Shown: positions 35,201-44,275, counted from the first letter of the stretch. The stretch is DNA of 53,648 nt from Acidobacteriota bacterium (GCA_023481105.1 JAMCWK010000133.1:1-53648); one strand, 5' to 3'. Numbers and translations are program-made. The notes: generated by a model not told the origin, from the letters alone.

Positions 35201-36167
35201 CGAATTCGACCCCGGCAGCGTCCCGCTGATCCACAGCATCCTGACCCGGCAACAGAGCCGGCTGGTTCCGGACACGGAAAAATTCCCCGAGTGGGTTCGC
35301 CTGCGTGGTGCGGAGCATGTGCGAAGTTGGATTGGCGTTCCCCTCATCGCGGGTGGAAAAGTTATCGGGATTTATTCCGTGGACAAGGCGGAACCGGAGT
35401 TTTTTACCGAAGAACACGTCCAACTGGCGGAGACACTGGCGGCGCAGGCCGCGGTGGCAGTGCAAAACGCGCTGCTGTATGACGCGCGCACGCACGTGGA
35501 ATGGCGACTCCGCCAGCTTTCCAATCGCCTACTGCGGCTGCAGGAGGATGAGCGCCGGCGCCTGGCGCGAGATTTGCACGATAGTTTTGCCCAAACCATC
35601 GCGGCCGTCAGCTTGAACCTGGCGCGGGTGGGAGAATGCGCAGCATTACTCGACGAAGGCGCGGGAAAGGCGCTTGCCGAAGCACGCGAAAATGTCAAGC
35701 AGACGGCCGAGGATGTGCGTACACTAACTTATCTATTGCATCCGCCGCTGCTCGAGGAGCTCGGCCTGGCGGCTGCGCTTCGCGCTTTTGCCAAAGGGTT
35801 CAGCGCGCGCAGCGGCATCCAGACCACGGTGCAGACGGCGGAGAATTTCAAGCGGCTCCCGGACGAAGTGGAGGCGGCGTTGTTTCGCGTGGTGCAGGAA
35901 AGCCTGGCCAACGTACAGCGGCACTCCGGAAGCGCGACTGCCGAGATTCAACTCCGGCGCACGGAGCGCAACGTCCATCTCGAGATTCGGGACCGTGGAA
36001 AGGGCGTGCCGCAAAATATCTTGGACAGTATGGACGGATCCGCCGAGGGCCTCGGCGTCGGCATTCTGGGCATGAGAGAAAGATTGCGGCAATTCGGAGG
36101 CCGACTGGAGATCATCTCCAGCGGCCACGGTACGACGGTGCAAGTGATATTGCCTCTGGAGGAGTAA
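32280..36167 (+). CDS. Membrane sensor histidine kinase, CHASE3-PAS-GAF, NarX/DegS type
   Basis: This 1295-residue kinase has two N-terminal membrane helices (~7-27 and ~178-200) with a CHASE3-type periplasmic helical domain between. Then come PAS1 (~245-360), GAF1 (~375-530, containing VGSCGTAAY and IATDPLWADYR), three more PAS domains (~540-900), and GAF2 (~905-1065). A HisKA_3 dimerisation domain has the phospho-His H1100 in ARDLHDSFAQT, and a HATPase domain ends at ~1290 (VVQESLANVQRHSG, DRGKGVP). HisKA_3 kinases pair with LuxR/NarL regulators, and one starts 7 bases downstream. The start is TTG 32280. It gives the first helix directly, but no strong ribosome site is seen, so the true start could differ by a few codons. 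The signal is unknown. Its place after nar-act suggests redox or nitrate. Confidence 0.9.
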   Translation: MKLETKIGVGFGVAILTLVGVGIASYLSLSSLLEAAEWRRHAGVVLRQIDSLALQLARAESSRRGYVITGDPSFRKNCEDHVQGITPALRELRELTADNTSQQQRLDKLEPLLRERLALLTESLALPTQLGKASPRQVELTERGAQLAEQTRNVFAEMRSEENRLLMERNAIVQARTQLAIVVILSGSALGILLVAFAAVLSRRDFAARRAAELALQRAHDELEERVVERTAELLQANEALRESEAKFRSLAECTTAGIFIFQDDRFIYVNPGAEVITGYTTEELLGMEFWQLVHPDFRAVMQQRALARSRGEKVPPRFEVKILIKGGEERWVDYTVRQIEYQGVLTGLGTANDITERKQAETLAAAERRILELTASNAPLPEILDLVARSIEAQTSGMRCSILLLDEDGIHIRHGAAPSLPEAYVRAIDGLPIGPNVGSCGTAAYRKQQVIVTDIATDPLWADYRAVALLHSLRACWSTPILAAAGQVLGTFAMYYDTPRSPQPSDLKLIERATHLICIAIERERTRQEVTDALAFIQTIFESSPVGFLTLTPAGQCLTLNQAMAGIVGGSIEVMKSLNFFELDWWKKFGLRATAETALRTQTEQRLETRVVTAFGKELWLSAQFVPFHHSGKLLLLGLFSDVTERKRAEEERSRLFNLSLDMMCVAGFDGRLKQVNPAWSATLGWTAEELTAKPWLDFVHPDDLEATRAAGAQLLGGQSVRTFENRYRCKDGSYRWLSWNSFPLVQSQEMFAVTRDVTERKQAEEAVRASAQRLRDLIDGLGPSLLVGLLTPDGVLVEVNRPALEAAGLRPEDVLGQPVVDTYWLAYSETVQQQYRAAVARAAAGEPVRYDVQIRVAEGTLIWIDLTLEPLRDASGNVAFLVASAAVIDERKRAEAALQGYANRLEIISAANLALTQTLDLESVLDTLLDYLQRLVPYDSANVMLLEAESRMAVRALRGYQTWAERELTRQIEFDPGSVPLIHSILTRQQSRLVPDTEKFPEWVRLRGAEHVRSWIGVPLIAGGKVIGIYSVDKAEPEFFTEEHVQLAETLAAQAAVAVQNALLYDARTHVEWRLRQLSNRLLRLQEDERRRLARDLHDSFAQTIAAVSLNLARVGECAALLDEGAGKALAEARENVKQTAEDVRTLTYLLHPPLLEELGLAAALRAFAKGFSARSGIQTTVQTAENFKRLPDEVEAALFRVVQESLANVQRHSGSATAEIQLRRTERNVHLEIRDRGKGVPQNILDSMDGSAEGLGVGILGMRERLRQFGGRLEIISSGHGTTVQVILPLEE

Positions 36168-36174
36168 GCGCGTG

Positions 36175-36828
36175 ATGCGAATTCGCATTCTGCTGGCCGA
36201 TGATCACGACGTGGTGCGGCGCGGGATCCGCGCGCTGCTGGAAACGCATCCAGGCTGGGAGGTCTGCGCCGAAGCCTGCAACGGCCGTGAGGCCATCGAG
36301 CAGACTAAGAAGTTGAAGCCGGACGTGGTCTTGTTGGACGTGAGCATGCCGCTGCTGAATGGCCTGGAGGCCGCGCGCCACATTCGCAAGGAATCGCCGC
36401 GGACAGAAATCCTCATGCTCACGATGCACGATTCGGAAGAGCTTGCGCGGGAGGTTCTGGAAATCGGCGCACGCGGCTATCTCCTGAAGTCCGATGCCGA
36501 CCGCGAAATCATCAGCGCGGTCGAGGCCCTCAGCCACCACAAACCGTTTTTTACGACGAAGATTTCCCAGATGGTCTTGCAAGGTTACTTGAAGCCGGGA
36601 GAAACAGCCCGCAAAAGCAAACCCGCGCGCAGTATTTTGACCGCGCGCGAGACAGAAATTGTCCAGCTTCTCGCCGAGGGCAAGAGCAACAAAGAAGTCG
36701 CCGATACTCTTCAAATCAGCGTGAAGACGGTGGAGACGCACCGCGCGAACATTATGCGAAAATTGAATCTTGCTTCTTTCAGCGAACTGGTGCGTTACGC
36801 CATCCGCCACCACATCATCGAAGCGTAG
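36175..36828 (+). CDS. NarL/LuxR-family response regulator
   Basis: A 217-residue regulator with REC domain (acceptor Asp D55 in VVLLDVSMP, preceded by LLADDHDVVRRG and followed by the LTMHDS and GYLLKS switch motifs). A LuxR-type helix-turn-helix sits at the C-terminus (LTARETEIVQLLAEGKSNKEVA and TVETHRANIMRKL). It is the cognate partner of the kinase immediately upstream. The start ATG 36175 has GGAGGAG 10 bases upstream. The GTG at 36172 is an equally possible start with one extra codon. It ends in TAG. Confidence 0.93.
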   Translation: MRIRILLADDHDVVRRGIRALLETHPGWEVCAEACNGREAIEQTKKLKPDVVLLDVSMPLLNGLEAARHIRKESPRTEILMLTMHDSEELAREVLEIGARGYLLKSDADREIISAVEALSHHKPFFTTKISQMVLQGYLKPGETARKSKPARSILTARETEIVQLLAEGKSNKEVADTLQISVKTVETHRANIMRKLNLASFSELVRYAIRHHIIEA

Positions 36829-37310
36829 ACTTTCGGTACAAGAAGCGGCGCACAAATTTCAAAAACGCATGTGCCATTGCATTGTACAAAGAGTGCAATA
36901 TTGGTGACCAGTACTCTGCGAGGCACTGAATCCCTCCAAGTACATAAGTCTAAACACGCTCCGCATGATGTAATCTTGCGCATTTCCTCTTTGGTTACAT
37001 CGTTTCTCCGGAATATATTCTTTAGATTCAGCGGATTGCGGATGGCCGCTGAATTGCCCAACACCTCACCACAACGCCAATTGGTTGCGGCGCAGGCCGT
37101 GGGCAATTGGCGCGACGCTAGCAATTGAGCTGTGCGCCGAAAGGAAAGCGAAGATTGGAATGTTTCTAATTGCAGGGGAGGATGAGTCCATACAAATACC
37201 TAGAGAACGCTCCTGCTGGAAAATAGGAAATCCTCTCGATTCTCATCTTGTGGGTATCGGCGCATCCTGTCGCCCGTCGGAGTAATCTCCGGCGGAGAGA
37301 AGTGAATGCG
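36829..37310. other. Intergenic stretch with possible regulatory sites
   Basis: No supported gene lies in these 482 bases. GATGTAA (36967-36973) and TTACATC (36995-37001) are inverted repeats 21 bases apart. A sigma-54-like element at 37107-37123 is listed separately. The ribosome site GGAGAG lies 12 bases before the next gene. Confidence 0.45.
37107..37123 (+). promoter_or_regulatory. Possible sigma-54 promoter (-24/-12)
   Basis: TTGGCGCGACGCTAGCA matches the sigma-54 consensus at 15 of 17 positions that can be scored, with the invariant GG and GC exactly 10 bases apart. The two differences are in the -24 (A to G) and the -12 box (T to A, TAGC in place of TTGC). It lies ~190 bases upstream of the hybrid kinase start. 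It is weaker than the element at 43121. Confidence 0.35.
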
Positions 37311-40300
37311 ATGAGCAACCGAATTTCAAATACGGTTCGAGTTCTGCTGGTGGAGGACAATCCAAGTTACGCCCGGAGCCTGCTCATGTTGCTTGGAGAA
37401 AGGAATGGCTCACGTTTCGAAGCTCAGTGGGTCGATTCGCTGAGCGCGGCAATTGAGCGGCTGTCCGCGGGCCTTCCCGATGCCATCCTGTTGGATCTCT
37501 CGCTTCCCGACAGTTCCGGGGTGGATACGGTGCGAAACATCCGAATCCATGCCCAGGATGCACCTATCCTCGTGCTGACGTCGCACGACGACGAGGAACT
37601 GGCGCACGAAGTGCTGCGGGCCGGTGCGCAGGAATACCTGGTCAAATCAAAAGTAGCCCGAACGAGCCTGGTGTCTTTCATCCGCTCGGCCATGAAAGTG
37701 GCTCAGGCAGACCAAGAGCAGAAAAAGAGCGAGAAGAGCTTTCGGGTCTTGTTTGCCAGCAATCCGCTCCCCATGTGGGTTTATGACTGCGAATCACTGC
37801 GCTTCCTCGAAGTCAACAATGCGGCCATCGTCCACTACGGTTATTCGCGCGAAGAATTTCTCGCCATGCGCATTACCGACATTCACCCTGCCGAGGACGT
37901 ACCCCGGTTGCTCCGCGACGTCGCCCAAGCGCGCGAGAATCTACAGGAGTCGGAAGGCTGGCGGCACCTCCTCAAGGATGGACGCCTCATTGACGTTGAA
38001 ATTGACTCACACGCCCTCGAATTCGCCGGCCGCCCCGCTGTTCTCGTGACTGCGCAGGACATCACCGAGCGCAAGCGCACCGAGGAAGCCTTACGCGAAA
38101 GCGAGGGGCGTTTCCGCCCGGTATGGGAGCACGCCACAGACGGAATGCGTCTGACGGACAGCCAGGGGACGGTGGTGGCGGTGAACGAGGCCTATTGCCG
38201 GATGGTGGGCAAGCCTCGCGCGGAGGTGGAGGGCTACCCGATGTCCGCTGTGTATGCGCCGGCGGATCAAGATCGCATCCTGCAGAAACACTTGGAGCGC
38301 TTCGCGAGCCGCGAAGTGCCCACGAACCTTGAGAAACAAATGACGTTGTGGGACGGGAGGAAACTCTGGCTGGAAGTTTCCAACTGTTTCATCGAAACAG
38401 AATCGTCCCGGCCGCTGTTGCTGGGGATCTTTCGCGATATCACCGAGCGCAAGCGCGCCGAAGAAGCACGGCGCAAAAGCGAAAAACAGTACCAGGCATT
38501 GGTTGACGATTTGGATGCCATCGTCTGGGAAGCGGATGCAAGTACATTGCAGTTCTCATTTGTCAGCCGCCGCGCGGAGTTGATCCTGGGGTATCCTGTC
38601 GAGCAATGGCTTACGGAACCGGATTTCTGGATTAATCACATCCTTCCTGAGGATCGGGACTTCGCTGCAGCATTGTGCGCAAATGCGGTGGCTTCGGAAA
38701 AGGACCACGAGCTTGAGTATCGAATGCTCAATCGGGATGGCCGCCCGGTCTTCCTCCATGACCGCGTTCGCATTATCAAGGATGCTGAAGGACGGCCAAC
38801 CGTGCTTCGCGGCGTGATGATGGACATCACGGAGCGCAAGCGCGCCGAAAGCCAGATCTACTTGCAGTCCGCCGCACTCGAATCTGCGGCCAATGCCATC
38901 ATCACGACCGATCGTCAGGGTGAAATCACTTGGGCCAATCCAGCGTTTACCCGCTTGACGGGCTACACCGTGGAAGAAGCTTTTGGAAAGAATCCGCGCA
39001 TCTTGAAGTCAGGCCTCCAAACCGAAGCTTTCTACGAAGAAATGTGGAAGACGATTCTCGCTGGTCGCGTCTGGCACGGCGAACTGACCAACCAGCGAAA
39101 GGATGGGTCTCTGTACGAGGAGGAAATGACCATCACTCCGGTTCTGGATACAGCCGGGGCCGTCGCCAATTTCGTGGCCATCAAGCAGGACGTTTCCGAG
39201 CGCAAACGTGCTGAGAAAGCGCTGCAAGTTAGCGAAGCGCGCTTTCGCGAACTATTTGAGCACGCAACCCTGGGCATATTCCGCGCCACGGAGGACGGCA
39301 AGCTCCTGGATGTGAATCCGGCGCTAGTCGCCATGCTCGGCTATGACTCCGCCGAGGAACTCTTGGGCGTCAATCTGACGACCGGCATCTATCGGGACCC
39401 CGAAGACCGCCGGCGATTGGTGCGTCTCTGCCTGGAAAATCAGATGCACCAAAGCACCGCCGTCGAATGGAAACGAAAAGATGGCACATCCATTTTCGTT
39501 CGGCTCACGGGCCGTGCGCTGCAGAATTCCCGCGGGGAAACTGAGTTCTTTGAAGATTTCGTCGAAGACGTCACCGAGCGCAAACGCACCGAGGATGCGC
39601 TGCGCGCCAGCGAAACCCACTTCCGCGAACTGGTGGAAAACGCCACATACGGAATCTACGTTTCGACGCTGGACGGAAAGTTTCAGATGGTCAATTCGGC
39701 GCTGGTGAAAATGCTCGGCTACGAATCCCAGAGTGAACTGCTGGCTGTGAACCTGGCCACGGACGTGTATGAGGATCCCCACGAACGAACACAGTTGGTT
39801 GAAAGATTCGAGCGTGCGCAGCAACTGGAAGCGAGCGTGGTTAAGTGGAAGCGCAAGGACGGCACCCAAATAGTTGTGAGCTTACGTGGGCGCGGGCTGC
39901 GCAACCCGAACGGAACGGTGGATCGCTTCGAAGTATTTGTCGAGGACATTACAGAGCGGCGCTCGCTGGAACTGCAATTGCGTCAAGCGCAAAAAATGGA
40001 AGCCGTGGGGCGCCTGGCAGGTGGCGTGGCCCATGATTTCAATAATTTGTTGGGCGTCATCCTCGGCTACGGCGACCTTGTGGCCGAACAACTCAAGCCG
40101 GACGATGCCATATTCAGTCGAGTTCAAGAGATCCTCAAGGCGGGAAAGCGTGCCACCTCACTAACCAAGCAACTGCTTGCCTTCAGCCGCCAGCAGGTGT
40201 TGCAGCCACAGGTCTTGAACCTGAACTCGATCGTCGAAGAAGCCGACAAAATGCTTCGCCGGTTAATCGGCGAGGACGTGGAGATGCGCACTTCTTTGGA

Positions 40301-41129
40301 GCCGGCGCTGGGAAAAGTGATGGCTGACGCAGGTCAAATCGAGCAAGTCATTATGAACTTAGCCGTGAACGCCCGTGATGCAATGCCCCAGGGAGGAAAA
40401 CTCTTCGTCAAGACCGGCAACGTGGTTCTCGATGAATCCTACGCTTGGCAACATCCCCCGTCCAAGGCCGGACGATTCGTGAAGCTGGAAGTCACCGACA
40501 CAGGCATCGGGATGGACAAAGAAACACAAGCGCACATCTTCGAACCATTCTTTACAACCAAAGAGCAAGGAAAGGGAACCGGACTGGGTCTGGCCACGGT
40601 GTACGGGATCGTCAAACAGAGCGGCGGATTTATATGGGTCTACAGCGAACCCGGCAACGGGACGACGTTCAAGATATACCTGCCACAGGTCGTGGATTCC
40701 GCTGTGGATGCCCGGCCGGAAGCGGCTTCCGCCTCTACCCTGCGAGGAACCGAAACCATCTTGCTGGTGGAAGATGAGCCATCCCTCCGCGAAATGACTC
40801 GCGAAATGCTGGAAGCTTATGGATACACCGTCCTGGAATCCAACGACCCATTCGACGCCATCGAGATCGCCGAACGCCACGAGGGAGCCATTCACCTTCT
40901 TATTACGGACGTGGTAATGCCGGGCATGAGCGGGCGTACCGTGGCAGAACGATTGAAGATTCTGCGCCCGGAAACAAAATCGCTGTACGTTTCTGGCTAT
41001 ACAGACGATGCCATTGTGCATCACGGGGTACTTGAGCCGGGTTCGGCTTTTCTCCAAAAGCCTTTCACACAAGAGGAACTGACAATCAAGATTCGCGAAG
41101 TCCTTCAACGACCAGCCGACGAACCATAA
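37311..41129 (+). CDS. Hybrid sensor histidine kinase, REC-multiPAS-HisKA-HATPase-REC
   Basis: A 1272-residue soluble kinase. The N-terminal REC (acceptor D62, LLDLSLPDSSG; VLTSHDDEELAHEV) is followed by about six PAS domains (~145 to ~890), most ending in a D-I/V-T/S-E-R-K/R linker. The HisKA domain has phospho-His H908 in GGVAHDFNN, followed by the HATPase domain (N box VNARDAMPQGG, DTGIGMDKE, GTGLGLATVYG). A C-terminal REC has D1200 in LLITDVVMPGMSG. No membrane segment is present. The frame is open upstream, but ATG 37311 is chosen because REC begins at once and GGAGAG precedes it. The last two PAS domains resemble one another closely (SETHFRELVENATYGIY / SEARFRELFEHATLGIF), which suggests duplication. 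A downstream NtrC-type regulator is a likely phosphorylation partner. Confidence 0.92.
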   Translation: MSNRISNTVRVLLVEDNPSYARSLLMLLGERNGSRFEAQWVDSLSAAIERLSAGLPDAILLDLSLPDSSGVDTVRNIRIHAQDAPILVLTSHDDEELAHEVLRAGAQEYLVKSKVARTSLVSFIRSAMKVAQADQEQKKSEKSFRVLFASNPLPMWVYDCESLRFLEVNNAAIVHYGYSREEFLAMRITDIHPAEDVPRLLRDVAQARENLQESEGWRHLLKDGRLIDVEIDSHALEFAGRPAVLVTAQDITERKRTEEALRESEGRFRPVWEHATDGMRLTDSQGTVVAVNEAYCRMVGKPRAEVEGYPMSAVYAPADQDRILQKHLERFASREVPTNLEKQMTLWDGRKLWLEVSNCFIETESSRPLLLGIFRDITERKRAEEARRKSEKQYQALVDDLDAIVWEADASTLQFSFVSRRAELILGYPVEQWLTEPDFWINHILPEDRDFAAALCANAVASEKDHELEYRMLNRDGRPVFLHDRVRIIKDAEGRPTVLRGVMMDITERKRAESQIYLQSAALESAANAIITTDRQGEITWANPAFTRLTGYTVEEAFGKNPRILKSGLQTEAFYEEMWKTILAGRVWHGELTNQRKDGSLYEEEMTITPVLDTAGAVANFVAIKQDVSERKRAEKALQVSEARFRELFEHATLGIFRATEDGKLLDVNPALVAMLGYDSAEELLGVNLTTGIYRDPEDRRRLVRLCLENQMHQSTAVEWKRKDGTSIFVRLTGRALQNSRGETEFFEDFVEDVTERKRTEDALRASETHFRELVENATYGIYVSTLDGKFQMVNSALVKMLGYESQSELLAVNLATDVYEDPHERTQLVERFERAQQLEASVVKWKRKDGTQIVVSLRGRGLRNPNGTVDRFEVFVEDITERRSLELQLRQAQKMEAVGRLAGGVAHDFNNLLGVILGYGDLVAEQLKPDDAIFSRVQEILKAGKRATSLTKQLLAFSRQQVLQPQVLNLNSIVEEADKMLRRLIGEDVEMRTSLEPALGKVMADAGQIEQVIMNLAVNARDAMPQGGKLFVKTGNVVLDESYAWQHPPSKAGRFVKLEVTDTGIGMDKETQAHIFEPFFTTKEQGKGTGLGLATVYGIVKQSGGFIWVYSEPGNGTTFKIYLPQVVDSAVDARPEAASASTLRGTETILLVEDEPSLREMTREMLEAYGYTVLESNDPFDAIEIAERHEGAIHLLITDVVMPGMSGRTVAERLKILRPETKSLYVSGYTDDAIVHHGVLEPGSAFLQKPFTQEELTIKIREVLQRPADEP

Positions 41130-41417
41130 GGGACACCAATACGCGGCTTGGGAGCACGCGAATTCTTTCCGAGGCAAGCAGAAGCACAAGGCTAATCATG
41201 CGCCGGCACTGTATTCAAAACGATGCAGCACCTCAGCGTACCACTTTGCGCAAATGCTTCCCGCCGCGTACGAGCGAATGCACACTGGAAACGCAACGGA
41301 AACTTTGAGCTCGAAACGAGAGCGCAAAGCCGTTCCAGTAGTGTCGTTTAATAGACGTTCACTAGAATTCATCACTGACTCTGCATATACTCTAAGTACT
41401 GGTCAAGGACGAATGCC

Positions 41418-42830
41418 ATGACAAATACTTTCGCCCCGCGTCCCCCTATCGTGCTGGTTGCAATCGATGACGAGCAGGCCAACCTGCAATTCATTGAGAT
41501 TGCATTGCAGCAGGATGGGCTGGAGATTTTTACGGCGACGGATCCCAGCGCCGGACTCGGCCTGATTAAGCAGCATCGGGCACAGATCGTCCTCGTTGAT
41601 TTGAAAATGCCGCAAATGTCCGGCATGGAAGTTCTGGAAAGAGCACTGGAAATCAACCCGGATGTCAGCGTTGTATTGATCACTGGCCATTATTCGACGG
41701 AATCCGCCGTTGAAGCGATCCAAAAAGGTGCGTGTGATTACCTCGAGAAACCTGTGGCCGTGGAAGCGCTGCGTGCCCGAGTCGAGCGGCTCGTCGAAGA
41801 CTCCAGGAATCGCCAGCAGCATCTGCAACTGGAAAACGAATTGACGCGCGCCTCGCAATTTGAAGGGATTGTCGGATGGAGTCCGGCCATGATGGAGGTA
41901 TTTGACCGGGTGCGCCGAGTGGGGCCGCACTTTCGCAACGTCTTGGTGACCGGCGCCACCGGAACCGGAAAAGAACTTGTCGCTCGGGCGCTGCACCGGC
42001 TGAGCCCGGCCGCGGCAGGTCCCATGGTGGTTTGCAATAGCTCGGCAATCGTGGAGACGCTTTTCGAGAGCGAACTATTCGGCCACGTCAAGGGCGCGTT
42101 CACCGGCGCGTCGCAGGACCGCATTGGCGTATTTGAGTTCGCCAACAACGGCACCGTATTCCTGGATGAAATCGGCGACCTGCCGCAGGCCACCCAGGCG
42201 AAGTTGCTGCGCGTGTTGCAGAACCAGGAGGTGCAGCGTGTCGGGTCTCCGGTTGCTCGCAAGGTCAATGTGCGCGTTATCGCGGCCACCAACCGCGATT
42301 TGAAGAGAATGGTGGCGGAGAAACAGTTTCGCGAAGACTTGTACTATCGACTTGCTGCGGTGGAAGTCCACTTGCCCCGTCTTGCGGAGCGCAAGGAAGA
42401 CTTGCCCTTGCTTATCCGGCATCTGATAGAAAAATTCTCAAAAGAATACGGAAAGGCGATTCGCGGACCCAGCCGGGGGGCAGAGAACATGCTGGCCGCC
42501 TACGGCTGGCCGGGAAACGTTCGCGAGCTCGAGAACGTCTTGAGCCACGCCTGCATGATGTGCGAGGGCGAGACGATTGATGTGAGGGACCTTCCTGATG
42601 CCGTCAAACAGCGGCGCCACGCTGCAAGCGTTGAAGACTACGAGTTGCTTCCGTTGGAGGAAGTTGATCGGCGCCATATCCTTCGGGTGCTGGAGAGCGT
42701 TGGGGGCAACAAGATCCGAGCGACGGAGATTCTCGGAATCGGTCGCACCACACTCTATCGTTTTTTGCAACAGCAGGAGGAAAAGCCGGATCCGGGAATG
42801 GAATCCGCACCAGAGCAAAAAGTCCGCTGA
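41418..42830 (+). CDS. NtrC-family sigma-54-dependent response regulator
   Basis: A 470-residue regulator with REC (D61 in IVLVDLKMPQMSG; GACDYLEKP), an AAA+ sigma-54 interaction domain and a Fis-type HTH. The AAA+ part has Walker A GATGTGKE, the sigma-54-contacting GAFTGA loop (residues 226-231), the Walker B VFLDEIGDL and the R-finger region REDLYYRL. The C-terminal HTH (RRHILRVLESVGGNKIRATEILGIGRTTLYRFL) is complete. It should activate sigma-54 promoters when phosphorylated. The hybrid kinase gene lies upstream across 288 bases without a visible terminator, and a -24/-12 promoter sits directly downstream. The ATG at 41418 is used because the first REC strand starts within ~12 residues. Confidence 0.95.
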   Translation: MTNTFAPRPPIVLVAIDDEQANLQFIEIALQQDGLEIFTATDPSAGLGLIKQHRAQIVLVDLKMPQMSGMEVLERALEINPDVSVVLITGHYSTESAVEAIQKGACDYLEKPVAVEALRARVERLVEDSRNRQQHLQLENELTRASQFEGIVGWSPAMMEVFDRVRRVGPHFRNVLVTGATGTGKELVARALHRLSPAAAGPMVVCNSSAIVETLFESELFGHVKGAFTGASQDRIGVFEFANNGTVFLDEIGDLPQATQAKLLRVLQNQEVQRVGSPVARKVNVRVIAATNRDLKRMVAEKQFREDLYYRLAAVEVHLPRLAERKEDLPLLIRHLIEKFSKEYGKAIRGPSRGAENMLAAYGWPGNVRELENVLSHACMMCEGETIDVRDLPDAVKQRRHAASVEDYELLPLEEVDRRHILRVLESVGGNKIRATEILGIGRTTLYRFLQQQEEKPDPGMESAPEQKVR

Positions 42831-43120
42831 AGACACGTTTGTTACTTCGTCGTGATCAGATCGAATCGGGAACAATTCTCCCCGTCAGAAACCTCGGGAT
42901 TCGCCGCATTCGACTCATTTTGCAAGGTGGGACAATCGAGAGAATCGAGTACATGACTCAACAGCGTCCATTGGGGATCGAGATTGCCTTCCCTGGCGAA
43001 TTCTTTTGCGCATGGTGTTCAGAAATAGGACAGTTCTGATTAGCCAACGCAGCAAAATTATCTTCCTCCTCGTAACAGTAATAGACTCAAGCCTGAAGCT
43101 GATAGCAAGATCCGAATAAA
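42831..43120. other. Intergenic stretch with no gene seen
   Basis: No convincing reading frame is present. The stretch ends at the sigma-54-like promoter of the HD-GYP gene. It is the place where an enhancer site for the NtrC-type protein would be expected, but no clear dyad was recognised. Confidence 0.4.
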
Positions 43121-43136
43121 TGGCATTGGAATTGCT
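43121..43136 (+). promoter_or_regulatory. Sigma-54-type promoter of the HD-GYP gene
   Basis: TGGCA at 43121-43125 and TTGCT at 43132-43136 match the -24 and -12 boxes, with the invariant GG and GC exactly 10 bases apart. Predicted transcription start is at about 43147, which places the GGAGGA ribosome site (43148-43153) and ATG (43160) in a minimal 13-base leader. The gene just upstream encodes a sigma-54 activator, which supports the call. Confidence 0.6.
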
Positions 43137-43159
43137 CCGTTCCCCGCGGAGGACTTCTG

Positions 43160-44275
43160 ATGTTTTCGCCGCAACTGGATCCACGTCCCAAAGCAAGCAA
43201 TTCCCATGAGGGTTCCCAGGCCCTGCGCGTCCTGATTGTGGATGACGAAGCCCCCATGCGGGAAATGCTCAGTTTGCAGCTTGAGAGCAAGGGATTCTTG
43301 TGTGTGACGGCAGCGAACGTTTCCGAGGCACGCAGGCGGCTTCGCGCGGAGCATTTTGACATTACCCTTAGCGACGTCAACATGCCTGGAGAACACGGAT
43401 TGGCGCTCGCCGCGGACATCAAGAGCCAATATCCCGACACGGCACTTGTACTCATGACCGGAGGCGAGAAAGTCCGAATCGCCGTGGAAGCGATGAAAGC
43501 TGGGGCCAGCGACTATCTGCAAAAACCCGTTCAAATCGACGAACTGGTCGCCAGCATGGGAAAGTCTGTTGAAGCTTGCCGGTTGCGCCGCAAACGGGAG
43601 CACGAGCAACGGCACCTGCAGCAGACAGTTGACGAGCGAACACGTGAGCTCAGCAGTGCCCTCGCCGAAATCCAAGCTACGTGCGATGCCTCGTTGGCGG
43701 CGCTGGGAACCGCGCTGCGCTATCGTCACCACGAGACCCTGGAACACGTGCAGCGTGTGACGACTCTGAGCTGGAAAATCGCCCAGGCCCTCGGAATTCA
43801 CGGGCAAGAATTGACAGCGATCATCTATGGCGCATTTCTCCACGACATCGGAAAGATTGGCATCCCGGATGCCATTCTGCTCAAGCCCGGCCCGCTCACA
43901 CCGGAAGAAAATCGAATCATGAGAACGCACGTTGAAATCGGCTACGAAATGCTGCGCGAAATTCCTTTCCTTCGTCCCGCCGCCGAGATCGTGCACGCTC
44001 ACCACGAATGTTTTGATGGTTCCGGTTATCCGCTTGGACTGAAAGGCGAAGAAATTCCACGCGGCGCGAGAGTTTTCGCTGTGGCCGACACCGTGGATGC
44101 GATCATTTCTGATCGGCCGTACCGCAAAGCGCGAAGCTTTGAACAGGCGCGCAAGGAAATCGTGCGCTGCGCTGGGTCTCAGTTCGATTCTGCCGTCGTA
44201 TCCGTCTTCATCAACCTGCCTCAAGAATTCAGCGTGCCCCCAGCACTGGCATCAAGAATCTTGCTGAAGACTTAA
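43160..44275 (+). CDS. Response regulator with HD-GYP phosphodiesterase domain
   Basis: A 371-residue protein with an N-terminal REC domain (residues ~22-140; acceptor D72 in ITLSDVNMPGEHG), a coiled-coil linker (HLQQTVDERTRELSSALAEI) and an HD-GYP domain. The HD pair is H228-D229 (GAFLHDIGKIGIPD), and the GYP motif is G289-Y290-P291 in HHECFDGSGYPLGLKGEEIP. The domain hydrolyses cyclic di-GMP to GMP through a metal centre, and all the expected motifs are here, so it should be active. The ATG at 43160 has GGAGGA seven bases upstream. Its promoter looks sigma-54 dependent, which would link the NtrC-type regulator to lowering of c-di-GMP. Confidence 0.93.
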   Translation: MFSPQLDPRPKASNSHEGSQALRVLIVDDEAPMREMLSLQLESKGFLCVTAANVSEARRRLRAEHFDITLSDVNMPGEHGLALAADIKSQYPDTALVLMTGGEKVRIAVEAMKAGASDYLQKPVQIDELVASMGKSVEACRLRRKREHEQRHLQQTVDERTRELSSALAEIQATCDASLAALGTALRYRHHETLEHVQRVTTLSWKIAQALGIHGQELTAIIYGAFLHDIGKIGIPDAILLKPGPLTPEENRIMRTHVEIGYEMLREIPFLRPAAEIVHAHHECFDGSGYPLGLKGEEIPRGARVFAVADTVDAIISDRPYRKARSFEQARKEIVRCAGSQFDSAVVSVFINLPQEFSVPPALASRILLKT

